Source of the DNA: Brachybacterium vulturis
GTDB lineage: Bacteria; Actinomycetota; Actinomycetes; Actinomycetales; Dermabacteraceae
Assembly (NCBI RefSeq): GCF_002407185.1
Contig: NZ_CP023563.1
Span: forward strand, 186,001 to 250,000
Direction of reading: 5' to 3'
DNA: 64,000 nt
Shown here: positions 7,830-15,866 of the stretch, in pieces
Layout: every line of letters starts with the position of its first letter
Numbering within the stretch: position 1 is the stretch's first letter
The notes under the pieces: generated by a model
What the model saw: the letters and a program-made list of their open reading frames with translations, nothing else
Databases searched by the model: none
What the model was told of the DNA's origin: nothing
Translations under genes and position numbers: made by a program

Positions 7830-8036
7830 CGCAGGCTCCTTCACCGACCGGATGGTCCCTCCACACTATTCCCGGGCGCTCATCAGGGCAACGTCCCGGA
7901 ATCCGCAGGGGCCGGGACCGCTCCAGGAAGCGCACGGGGACCCGCCGCGGGGTCCGGTCAGCGGCTGTCGGTGCGCACGGGTGCCGCTGCCGTGCTTGGA
8001 TGAGCGTTCCCCGCCCCGTCAGCCCCGGAGGTCCTC

Positions 8037-9539
8037 ATGGGACGCGAGATCGGCAGCACCGAGTACACCCGCTCCCAGCGCACGCGCTACCGCCGGGAGC
8101 TGCGGCGCAACCTCGACCTCTTCGAGTCCTTCCTGGACACGGCCGAGTTCGTGAACGAGGGGACCGTGGGCGTCGAGCTCGAGATGAACCTCGCCCGGAC
8201 CGACACGATGGCGCCGGCGCTGATCTCCGACCTGGTGCTCGAGGACCTGGACGACGAGGACTACGTCCACGAGATCGGCCGCTTCAACATCGAGGCGAAC
8301 CTGCCGGTCACCCACCCCCAGGGCAGAGGTCTGCGGGAGCTCGAGCAGGAGCTGGCCGAGAAGATCGACCGCGCCGATGTCGCCGCTCGCGCCCGGGGCG
8401 CCCGGGTCATCCCCGTCGGCCATCTGCCCACGATCACCGAGGAGCTCTTCGCGGACGACGAGTGGCGCGCTCCCGGCGCCCGGTACGAGGCGCTCGAGCG
8501 GACCGTCCTGGAAGCACGCGGGGAGGAGATCGCCCTGCGGATCGAGGGCGAGGGGAAGGGCCGCGGCCTGGACGTCACCTTCGACTCCATCGCGCCGGAA
8601 TCCGCCTGCACCTCGATGCAGCTGCACCTGCAGGTCCCGCCCGAGCAGTTCGCCGACGCCTGGAACGCCGCCCAGGCGATCGCCGGCCCGCAGGTGGCGC
8701 TGGCCGCGAACTCTCCGTTCCTGCTGGGCAAGCGGCTGTGGCACGAGACCCGCATCCCCACCTTCGTGCAGGCGCTGGACACCCGGCCACCGGAGTACGA
8801 GGCCCAGGGCGTGCGCCCCCGGGTGTGGTTCGGCGAGCGCTGGATCACCTCGATGTTCGACCTCTTCGAGGAGAACGTGCGCCTGTTCCCGGCGCTGATC
8901 CCCGAGCTGCGGGAGATGGCCGAGGAGCCGCTGCTCACCGAGGGCTCCTCCCCCCGCCTGCACGAGCTGATGCTCCACAACGGCACCGTGTGGCGCTGGA
9001 ACCGGCCGATCTACGATCCCGGCGTGGACGTCCCGCACCTGCGGCTGGAGAACCGCCTGCTGCCGGCGGGGCCGACGCCCGCGGACATGGCCGCCAACGC
9101 CGCCTTCTTCTACGGGATCCTCCACTCGCTGGTCCACGAGCGACGCCCGCTGTGGTCGCGGATGAGCTTCGAGCAGGCCGCTGAGGCCTTCCAGCAGTGC
9201 GCCCGCTGGGGCCTGGAGGCCCGGGTGCGCTGGCCCAGGGTGGGCCGGGTGCGGGTCGCGGACCTGCTGCGGGAACAGCTGATCCCGCAGGCCATGGACG
9301 GGCTGCGGCACCTCGGGGCGCACCCCGATGTGGTCGAGCACTACAGCGGGATCCTCTCCGAGCGCGCCCGTACCGGCCGCAACGGCGCCCGCTGGCAGAT
9401 CGACACGGTCACCTCGCTCGAGGTGCGCGGCGCGAACCGTCCCGAGGCGCTGGCACAGATGACCCGGCTCTACCGCGCCGCGGTGGACACCGGGCATCCG
9501 GTCCATGCCTGGCCGGTCCCGGCGCGACAGCGGAACTGA
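8037..9539 (+). CDS. Glutamate-cysteine ligase family 2 (GCS2) protein
   Basis: A 500-residue ATP-grasp-like carboxylate-amine ligase of the GCS2 family. N-terminal VGVELEMNLARTD matches the metal/ATP-binding E-x-E segment, and GRFNIEANLPVTHP is the second acidic motif. The C-terminal half has LMLHNGTVWRWNRPIYDP and RLENRLLPAGPTPADM, typical of this actinobacterial subfamily. Actinobacteria mostly use mycothiol, so the product may be gamma-glutamylcysteine or another gamma-glutamyl compound; ergothioneine genes (egtB-D) are not nearby. The ATG at 8037 has GGAGG 6 nt upstream. It is divergent from the FAD oxidoreductase. Confidence 0.8.
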   Translation: MGREIGSTEYTRSQRTRYRRELRRNLDLFESFLDTAEFVNEGTVGVELEMNLARTDTMAPALISDLVLEDLDDEDYVHEIGRFNIEANLPVTHPQGRGLRELEQELAEKIDRADVAARARGARVIPVGHLPTITEELFADDEWRAPGARYEALERTVLEARGEEIALRIEGEGKGRGLDVTFDSIAPESACTSMQLHLQVPPEQFADAWNAAQAIAGPQVALAANSPFLLGKRLWHETRIPTFVQALDTRPPEYEAQGVRPRVWFGERWITSMFDLFEENVRLFPALIPELREMAEEPLLTEGSSPRLHELMLHNGTVWRWNRPIYDPGVDVPHLRLENRLLPAGPTPADMAANAAFFYGILHSLVHERRPLWSRMSFEQAAEAFQQCARWGLEARVRWPRVGRVRVADLLREQLIPQAMDGLRHLGAHPDVVEHYSGILSERARTGRNGARWQIDTVTSLEVRGANRPEALAQMTRLYRAAVDTGHPVHAWPVPARQRN

Positions 9540-9661
9540 GCGCCCCACGCCCCACCCCGCCCCCGCGCTCGGTGCCCCGTCGGCGCTCCGGCACCCCGAG
9601 TCACGGATCACAGCGCGACCAGCGGTCCACATCGTGGGATGTCGTCTCATGAGGCGGTACG

Positions 9662-10690
9662 ATGCGGCGCATGACCTCCTCATCGCCCGCTCCCACGACG
9701 GAGGACGCCGCTGCCTCCTCCGGCGCCCCGTCCCCGTCGCCCCTGTCCCCCGAGGACCGCTCCGCCCGCATCGCGGTGACCGTCTTCCCGGTGCTGATCC
9801 TCGCCGCCGCCGTCTTCGCCTTCTTCGTCCCCTCCGCGGGCCAGGCCCTCGCCCCGTTCACGGCGATCTTCCTCGGCATCATCATGTTCGCGATGGGTCT
9901 GACCCTCACCGTGCCGGACTTCGCCCTGGTGGCCCGGCGTCCGCTGCCGGTGCTGATCGGTGTGGTCGCCCAGTACCTGCTCATGCCGCTGATCGGCCTC
10001 GGCATCGCCCTGCTGCTGCAGCTGCCTGCGGAGCTCGCCGTCGGCGTCATCCTGGTGGGCAGCGCCCCGGGCGGCACCAGCTCGAACGTCATCGCCTACC
10101 TGGCCAAGGCGGATACCGCCCTGTCGGTGACGATGACCTCGATCTCCACCCTGCTCGCCCCGCTGCTCACCCCGCTGCTGACCCTGTGGCTGGCCGGCTC
10201 CTACCTGCCGGTGGATGCGGGCGCGATGGCGATGTCGATCGTGAAGATGGTGCTCATCCCGGTCATCGGCGGCCTCGTGGTGCGGCTGCTGCTGAGCAGG
10301 CTCGTGGACAGGGTGCTGCCGGCCCTGCCGTGGGTCAGCGTCGCCGGCATCTCGCTGGTGATCATCGCCGTGGTCAGCGGCTCCACCGAGGCGATCGTCT
10401 CCGCCGGCGCGATCGTGCTGCTCGCCGTGGTGCTCCACAACGGCGCGGGCTACCTGCTCGGCTACTGGGCCGCTCGCCTGCTCCGCCAGGGCGAGCGCGC
10501 CGCCCGCACCACCTCCATCGAGGTCGGCATGCAGAACTCGGGCCTGGCCGCGACCCTCGCCGCCGGCGCCTTCGCCCCGGCCGCCGCCCTGCCCGCCGCG
10601 GTCTTCTCGATCTGGCACAACCTCTCCGGGGCCATGCTGGCGACCTACTACCGCCGCAGCGCCGAGAAGCACCAGGACGACGCCTCCTGA
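9662..10690 (+). CDS. Bile acid:sodium symporter (BASS) family transporter
   Basis: A 342-residue membrane protein with about nine to ten hydrophobic segments after a Ser/Pro/Ala-rich cytoplasmic N-terminus of about 35 residues. Family signatures include FLGIIMFAMGLTLTVPDF, GSAPGGTSSNVIAYLAKADT and TTSIEVGMQNSGLA, the last being the second Na+-site segment. BASS proteins co-transport sodium with organic anions such as pantoate, pyruvate or sulfated compounds; the substrate cannot be told. The ATG at 9662 follows GAGGCGG; an in-frame ATG at 9671 is an alternative. A 16-bp terminator hairpin follows. Confidence 0.9.
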   Translation: MRRMTSSSPAPTTEDAAASSGAPSPSPLSPEDRSARIAVTVFPVLILAAAVFAFFVPSAGQALAPFTAIFLGIIMFAMGLTLTVPDFALVARRPLPVLIGVVAQYLLMPLIGLGIALLLQLPAELAVGVILVGSAPGGTSSNVIAYLAKADTALSVTMTSISTLLAPLLTPLLTLWLAGSYLPVDAGAMAMSIVKMVLIPVIGGLVVRLLLSRLVDRVLPALPWVSVAGISLVIIAVVSGSTEAIVSAGAIVLLAVVLHNGAGYLLGYWAARLLRQGERAARTTSIEVGMQNSGLAATLAAGAFAPAAALPAAVFSIWHNLSGAMLATYYRRSAEKHQDDAS

Positions 10691-10708
10691 GCCGACTCCG
10701 CGCGCTCA

Positions 10709-10749
10709 CGACGGGCCGATGCCCCGCATCCGCGGGCATCGGCCCGTCG
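10709..10749. terminator. Bidirectional terminator hairpin
   Basis: A perfect 16-bp stem (10709-10724 with 10734-10749, core ACGGGCCGATGCCC) and a 9-nt loop, placed between the convergent BASS and RraA-like genes. No U-tract follows, as is common in high-G+C actinobacteria. Confidence 0.8.
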
Positions 10750-10779
10750 CGCTCCCTGCGCAGAGGGGCCGCCCGGGGG

Positions 10780-11262
10780 TCAGCCGGCCGACGGGAGGAC
10801 GACGATGCCGTCCTCGTCGCTGACGAGGAGCGCCCCCGGGGTGAAGACGGCGCCGCCGAAGCCGACCGGGACGTCACGCTCGCCCAGACCGTGCTTGTGG
10901 GAGCGGCGCGGGTTCGTGCCGAGCGCCTTGATGCCGAGGTCGAGCTGGGCCAGGGCCGCGCTGTCACGGACCGCGCCATGGACCACCAGTCCTGCCCAGC
11001 CGCTCTCCAGCGCGGTCGCCGCCATGCGGTCGCCGAGCAGCGCGCAGTGCAGCGAGCCGTTCCCGTCCACCACGAGCACCCGATCGCGACCGGGCTCTCG
11101 GACGATCTCCTTGAGCAGGGAGTTGTCCTCGTGGCTGCGGACGGTGACGATCTCCCCGCGGAAGCGACGGCGCGCACCGAACTGGCGGAACTGGGTGTCG
11201 CAGGTCATCAGGGCCTCACCATGCTCGTCGTGCAGGTCGGTGGTGGCGGTGACGTCGGTCAT
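10780..11262 (-). CDS. rraA: RraA-like protein / 4-hydroxy-4-methyl-2-oxoglutarate aldolase family
   Basis: A 160-residue RraA-fold protein. It shows TVRSHEDNSLLKEIV near the N-terminus and the core LVVDGNGSLHCALLGDRMAATALESGWAGLVVHGAVRDSAAL. It ends with GGAVFTPGALLVSDEDGIVV. The GxxxD and RD residues used by the related HMG/CHA aldolases (GDRMA and AVRD) are present, so an aldolase or oxaloacetate decarboxylase activity is possible. The name RraA refers to the RNase E inhibitor paralogue of E. coli. The start at 11262 has AAGGAA 6 nt upstream. It lies 61 bp downstream of the BCCT transporter gene on the same strand. Confidence 0.88.
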   Translation of the reverse strand: MTDVTATTDLHDEHGEALMTCDTQFRQFGARRRFRGEIVTVRSHEDNSLLKEIVREPGRDRVLVVDGNGSLHCALLGDRMAATALESGWAGLVVHGAVRDSAALAQLDLGIKALGTNPRRSHKHGLGERDVPVGFGGAVFTPGALLVSDEDGIVVLPSAG

Positions 11263-11323
11263 CGGGTTCCTTTCGGGAGGAGGACGGCTCGTCGCATGAC
11301 CCGCACGGTCAGGCCGGTCGGGT

Positions 11324-13117
11324 CTACAGCGTCCGTCCGTCCTCCGGCAGCTCGGCCTTCCCGCTGCCCGTGCGCGAGGGCAGGGTGCCGTGCTCCGGCT
11401 GGAAGTCCAGGTCGATGTCCGCGATCTCCTCGTAGGGATCGGTGAGCACCGGCACCTCGGACGTGAAGGTCGGCTCGACGACATAGTCGTCGGTGTCGTA
11501 CTCCCCGTCCTCCTCGCGCCGCTCGTACTCCTCCGGCGGCAGCACCTGGGCCCATTCGCGGGTACGGATCGGAGGCAGCTCACCGGCGTCCTCCTTCAAC
11601 GCCCGCAGCAGGGCGTACATCTGGAACCAGCCCATGACGAAGAACGGCAGTCCCACCAGGATGATCGTGGATTGCAGCGCGGTCAGCCCGTCTGCGCCGG
11701 AGAAGACCAGCAGGGCCGCGGTGACCAGCGCGATCGCCACGCCCCAGAAGATGCGCTGCCCGAGCGGGTTGTAGTCCTCGTGCCCGTTGGCCATCGAGTC
11801 GGTGACCAGGGCGGCGGAGTCCACCGAGGTGACGAAGAAGATGATCACCAGGATGATCGCGACCACCGAGATGAAGAACGAGGCCGGATAGTGCTCGAGG
11901 AAGGCGAACAGGGCCCCGGGGATATCGCCCTCGCCCACCACCCGATCGACCAGTCCGCCCTCGCCGTTGAGCTCGATGTTGAAGCTCGAGTAGCCGAAGA
12001 TGCCGAACCAGATCACGGAGAAGCCCGAGGGGATGGCGAGCACGCCGGCGACGAACTGGCGGATGGTGCGGCCGCGCGAGATGCGGGCGATGAAGATGCC
12101 CACGAACGGCGACCAGGTGATCGTCCAGGCCCAGTAGAAGACGGTCCAGGTGTTCTGCCATCCGGTGTTCGCGAAGGTGTCGTTCCACAGGGCGAGCTCG
12201 GGCAGGTTCACCAGGTAGCTGCCGAAGGACTCGATGGTCCCCTTGAGCACGAACAGGGTGGCCCCGCCGGCGAACAGCACGAAGATCAGCATCAGCACGG
12301 CGACCACGATGTTGAAGTTCGAGAGCACCTTGATGCCCTTGTCCAGGCCCAGGGACACCGAGATCAGCGCCAGCCCGCAGACCACACCGATGATGATGAG
12401 GTTCCATCCGGCGTTCTCCGGGATGCCGAACAGCTGGTTGAGGCCGCCGTTGATCTGCAGGGTGCCCAGACCCACCGAGACGGCGATGCCGAAGACGGTG
12501 CCGATGATGGCGATGATGTCGATCGTCTTGCCGATCGGCCCGTGGATGCCCTCGCCCAGCAGCGGCTGGAAGATCGAGCTGACGCGCGGCGGCAGGTTCC
12601 GCTTGTGGATGAAGTAGGCGAAGCACAGCGCCGGCAGGGTGAAGATCGTCCAGGTGTGCAGTGTGAAGTGGTAGTACGTGAAGTTCATGGCGTCACGTGC
12701 GGCGTCCATGGTGCCGGCCTCGATGCCGAGCTCGGCGGCGCGCGGCGGATCACCGAAGTGGCTGACCGGCTCGGCGACGCCCCAGAACATCAGGATCGAA
12801 CCGATGCCGGCCGCGAAGAGCATCGCGAACCAGGCACCGCCGGAGTGCTCCGGCGGCTCGTCGTCCGGTCCCAGCTTCACGCGGCCGAAACGGCCGATCG
12901 CGATGAAGATCAGGAAGCCCAGGAAGACGGTGACGCCGAGGATGTAGAACCATCCCAGGTTCGTCAGCAACCAGTCCGAGGCGGCGGTGGTGGCCTTGTT
13001 CAGCGGATCGGTGAAGGCGATCGTCCCGACCACGAAGGCGATGATGATCGCCGCCGAGCCGAAGAAGATCACCGGTGAGGTGCGCAATCGCAATGCATCG
13101 TGCAGTCTGTTCAGCAA
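11324..13117 (-). CDS. BCCT family betaine/carnitine/choline transporter
   Basis: A secondary transporter of about 597 residues for quaternary ammonium osmolytes, probably Na+- or H+-coupled. Twelve hydrophobic segments are visible. The family core FYWAWTITWSPFVGIFIARI (Trp box) and GAWFAMLFAAGIGSILMFWGVAEP are intact. A strongly acidic cytoplasmic C-terminus of about 90 residues (EEYERREEDGEYDTDDY) resembles the osmosensing tails of BetP-type proteins. The start is uncertain. TTG at 13117 has GAGGAG 9 nt upstream and gives the usual family N-terminus (LNRLHDALRLR). An ATG at 13240 would add 41 residues with no family look and a poor ribosome site. An osmotic-stress role is inferred. Confidence 0.88.
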   Translation of the reverse strand: MLNRLHDALRLRTSPVIFFGSAAIIIAFVVGTIAFTDPLNKATTAASDWLLTNLGWFYILGVTVFLGFLIFIAIGRFGRVKLGPDDEPPEHSGGAWFAMLFAAGIGSILMFWGVAEPVSHFGDPPRAAELGIEAGTMDAARDAMNFTYYHFTLHTWTIFTLPALCFAYFIHKRNLPPRVSSIFQPLLGEGIHGPIGKTIDIIAIIGTVFGIAVSVGLGTLQINGGLNQLFGIPENAGWNLIIIGVVCGLALISVSLGLDKGIKVLSNFNIVVAVLMLIFVLFAGGATLFVLKGTIESFGSYLVNLPELALWNDTFANTGWQNTWTVFYWAWTITWSPFVGIFIARISRGRTIRQFVAGVLAIPSGFSVIWFGIFGYSSFNIELNGEGGLVDRVVGEGDIPGALFAFLEHYPASFFISVVAIILVIIFFVTSVDSAALVTDSMANGHEDYNPLGQRIFWGVAIALVTAALLVFSGADGLTALQSTIILVGLPFFVMGWFQMYALLRALKEDAGELPPIRTREWAQVLPPEEYERREEDGEYDTDDYVVEPTFTSEVPVLTDPYEEIADIDLDFQPEHGTLPSRTGSGKAELPEDGRTL

Positions 13118-13361
13118 GTTTCTCGACTCCTCGTGTGCTCGGAGTGCAAGCACGTCGTCGTCCGCAGGCGGGCCCGAACCGGTCCCCGTGACCGAGCATA
13201 ATTCCGACACCGGCAGGAATTCACAAGTTCTCCGCTTCATCGTCCGGGAATTCCCTTCCCCGGACGGCCGTTCCGCGCTGATGGGGAGTCCTCCCCATCG
13301 CGTCGTGGACAACTGACCGATAGCGTGATCCCGACAGATCGGCGTCGACGCGGAAGAGATC

Positions 13362-14051
13362 ATGAGCACCCCCTACGGAATGCCCCCCGAGGCCCCCCAG
13401 CCTCCTGCGACCCCTCGGAAGAGCCGCACGGGCCTGTACGTCGGGATCGCCTGCGGGTGCCTGCTGCTGATCGCCGTGGTGATCGCCGTGGCCGGGGCGG
13501 GACTGTGGATGTTCTCCCGCGACAGCGGCGAGGACGGCCCCACCACCGGCCCCTCCACCAGCGAGTCCTCGACCGAGGTCCCTTCCGACGAGCCGACGGA
13601 GGAGCCCACCGAGGAGCCGACGGATGAGGTGACGGAGGACCCCACCGACGAGCCGACGGACGAGCCCACAGAGGCCCCCTCGGACGACTCGACGAACATG
13701 GCCCATTTCGAGGCCGAGGCCTCCGCCCCCGAGGAGGGCACCACGCTCGACACCGGGAGCGAGACCATGACCTCGGCGAACGGCAAGTACATCGGGGTCA
13801 AAGTGCTCCTCACGAACACCGGGGACCGCGGGATCGCCCTGGACCTGGACCGCTTCACCTTCCTCGACGTCGACGGCACCGAGTACCAGCTCATGCACGG
13901 CGTCTTCTCCACCATCGGGCCGATCGAGCCGGGTGAGGAGGCGAGCGCAGAGCTGTACGCCGACGTCCCGGAGGATGCGGAGCTCGAAGCGGTCACCTAC
14001 AACCCCGCGTCCGGGCCCGGTGGGCAGTCGGTCTCGATCCCTGTGGGCTGA
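13362..14051 (+). CDS. Membrane-anchored protein with DUF4352-like extracellular domain
   Basis: A 229-residue single-pass membrane protein. There is a short Pro-rich cytoplasmic N-terminus, a transmembrane helix at about residues 25-47 (LYVGIACGCLLLIAVVIAV), and a Thr/Glu/Pro/Asp-rich spacer with repeated DEPTEEPT units. A C-terminal beta-rich domain (about 115-229) has GKYIGVKVLLTNTGDRGIAL and FTFLDVDGTEYQLMHG, matching the DUF4352/telokin-like pattern of secreted Gram-positive proteins. The function is unknown; such domains often bind ligands or partner proteins at the cell surface. It is divergent from the BCCT transporter gene. Confidence 0.8.
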   Translation: MSTPYGMPPEAPQPPATPRKSRTGLYVGIACGCLLLIAVVIAVAGAGLWMFSRDSGEDGPTTGPSTSESSTEVPSDEPTEEPTEEPTDEVTEDPTDEPTDEPTEAPSDDSTNMAHFEAEASAPEEGTTLDTGSETMTSANGKYIGVKVLLTNTGDRGIALDLDRFTFLDVDGTEYQLMHGVFSTIGPIEPGEEASAELYADVPEDAELEAVTYNPASGPGGQSVSIPVG

Positions 14052-14125
14052 TCCGACCAACCGGTCAGGCCTACCGGATCCGCTGGTCGTCGGCACGACC
14101 CACGCTCGAACGGCCGGGCGCTCAG

Positions 14126-14157
14126 GGAAAGACCAGCCTCACCACAGGGGTCTTTCC
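14126..14157. terminator. Hairpin downstream of the DUF4352-like gene
   Basis: GGAAAGACC (14126-14134) and GGTCTTTCC (14149-14157) form a perfect 9-bp stem with a 14-nt loop, 75 bp after the gene. It is a candidate first terminator of two in the 286-bp gap 14052-14337. Confidence 0.55.
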
Positions 14158-14254
14158 GGGAGCTGTCGTCTACTGGATCCAACGCGTCACCGGAGGACCC
14201 GCCGACTGAGGAGGAAGCGGGCTCCACATATCCGGGGCGCGGGGGAAAGGGATG

Positions 14255-14282
14255 GCCCCGGCTCGTGGGGACGAGCCGGGGC
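14255..14282. terminator. Strong bidirectional terminator hairpin
   Basis: GCCCCGGCTCGT (14255-14266), a GGGG loop and ACGAGCCGGGGC (14271-14282) form a perfect 12-bp stem followed by ACTTTCCT. It lies between the convergent DUF4352-like and HicA-like genes. Confidence 0.8.
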
Positions 14283-14337
14283 ACTTTCCTGTGCAGGGTC
14301 GGGCCCTGCCCGGTCGGGCTCGCGCCGCGGCCTTCGC

Positions 14338-15159
14338 TCAGCGCCGCAGGTCGATCCCGAACACCCGCCGGATCTGCGCCACCGCGTGCCGGGTGAAGCG
14401 CCGGTCCGAGGGGGTCGAGGCGAAGGGCAGCACCAGCCCCGGATGATCCGGATGACTGACCCGGCCGTGCGTGGCCCCAGGGGTGACGACGAATCCCTCC
14501 GCCTCCATGCGGCCCAGCAGCTCGCGGCGCGAGGTGGGATGCCGGGTCCCCCGCCCGCCGCGCGCGCTGGGCCCTGCGGCCTCCTCGGCGATGTCCAAGG
14601 CCGGCTCGTACTCCGCCGGCCGCACCGACAGCGCGTAGCGGGTGGAGAACAGGCCGATCACGGCGTTGTCCGACCGACGCACCTGCACCACCGCCTCCGC
14701 ACGCAGGAAGTGGTCGCTGGCGCCGGCATCCGCGGTCCAGGCATCCTCCGGATCGGCGACCGTCTGCACGATCTGCTCCGCGGACAGGCCGTGGACCCCG
14801 ACGGTGCGGATGTCCTCGTCCTCGATCCGCAGCGGCCGCGGCAGCGGGCGCGGATCCGCAGCGCTCAGCGAGTGCACCGCGCCGACCGGAGGGGCCGGCA
14901 CCGGGCGCGGCAGCTCGACGGTGCGGGCCCGGGTCCGGGGACGCTTGGCCGCCGGGGACCGGGCCGGCAGCGCGGCCGCTCCGTCACCACGTCCGGGCTC
15001 CGCCCCGGCCGGAGAGCCGGGTTCCGCAGCCGGCCGTCCTGCCCCCGCGCTCCAGTCGACGGGTCGCACCCGGCGGGCGGGATCGGTGCTCCCGCCCAGC
15101 GCCCGGGGAGTCGGCCGTGGCAGGCCCGGCCGGCCTGCGCCGTCGTCAGCACGCGCCAT
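14338..15159 (-). CDS. Hypothetical protein with DUF4258-like and HicA-like segments
   Basis: A 273-residue protein. About the first 120 residues are low-complexity, Arg/Pro/Ala-rich and probably disordered. The middle (about 145-205, HGLSAEQIVQTVADPED then HFLRAEAVVQVRRSDNAVIG) resembles a small DUF4258/RelE-like RNase fold. The end (about 220-273) has LLGRMEAEGFVVTPGATHG, VSHPDHPGLVLPFAS and TRHAVAQIRRVFGIDL. That order follows HicA mRNA interferases (helix, G-x-H strand, PxH strand, then helix RSILKQAGI). No antitoxin gene is adjacent. The ATG at 15159 has GGGAGG 6 nt upstream. The fold assignments come from pattern recognition and need a profile search. Confidence 0.6.
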   Translation of the reverse strand: MARADDGAGRPGLPRPTPRALGGSTDPARRVRPVDWSAGAGRPAAEPGSPAGAEPGRGDGAAALPARSPAAKRPRTRARTVELPRPVPAPPVGAVHSLSAADPRPLPRPLRIEDEDIRTVGVHGLSAEQIVQTVADPEDAWTADAGASDHFLRAEAVVQVRRSDNAVIGLFSTRYALSVRPAEYEPALDIAEEAAGPSARGGRGTRHPTSRRELLGRMEAEGFVVTPGATHGRVSHPDHPGLVLPFASTPSDRRFTRHAVAQIRRVFGIDLRR

Positions 15160-15274
15160 GGTCCGCCTCCCGTCGCGCTCCGCGGCATCTGAGATGCTCT
15201 GTCCCCCAGATGGTGGCATGCCGGAGCAGTCCGCTAGCGTGTCGCCGTCGACATCTCCTGCCGTGAGGATCCGC

Positions 15275-15796
15275 GTGTCTGCTCGCACCGCCCCCGTCCG
15301 CCCCTCCGTCGCCCGCCTCATCGCAGCCCTGTTCGCCCTGACCCTGCTCGCGGCCGGCTGCGGGGAGAGCACGCCGGGTCCCGAGCAGACGTCCGCGAGC
15401 TCTGCCGCGTCCGACGGCGGCGGTGCGGCCACGGACGGCGCCTCCGACGGGGGCGGGAAGACCGCCGCCGCGGTGCCCCAGGAGAAGTACGCCGTCACCC
15501 CGGCGCCCGAGGGCTTCACCCCGCCGGAGCCGTGCTCGGGCGAGGGCGCCTATCTCGCGGAGGTCGGCGGCACCGCCACCCCCGAGCTGCCCGAGCGTGC
15601 CGGCGAGACCCTCACGATCACGGCCGAGAGCATCGAGGGCGCGGACGCGCAGCTGACCGCCACCCTCGGCGACGCCAGCTCCCGCCCGCTCGAGGTCATC
15701 ACCCTCGGGGAGACCGTGACCATCGATCTGTGGACCCTCTCCGTCACCAGCGTCTGTGAGGAGACCCAGCAGGTCGAGTTCGACCTCATCGACTGA
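15275..15796 (+). CDS. Putative secreted lipoprotein
   Basis: A 173-residue protein with a lipoprotein signal: basic N-terminus, hydrophobic LIAALFALTLLAAGC and a lipobox Cys near residue 29. A Ser/Ala/Gly-rich linker follows, then a beta-rich domain with GETLTITAESIEGADAQLT and TIDLWTLSVTSVCEE; a second Cys pair (PEPCSGE, TSVCEE) may form a disulfide. No family was recognised. The GTG start at 15275 follows GAGGATCCGC. It is divergent from the HicA-like gene, with 115 bp of shared upstream DNA, and lies 70 bp before hrpB. Confidence 0.75.
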   Translation: MSARTAPVRPSVARLIAALFALTLLAAGCGESTPGPEQTSASSAASDGGGAATDGASDGGGKTAAAVPQEKYAVTPAPEGFTPPEPCSGEGAYLAEVGGTATPELPERAGETLTITAESIEGADAQLTATLGDASSRPLEVITLGETVTIDLWTLSVTSVCEETQQVEFDLID

Positions 15797-15866
15797 CGTC
15801 CGGACGGCAGGGCGTGCCCGAGGTCGATTCCCCGGGCCGCGCCGCGCGGCGCGGCATGATGGGTGG

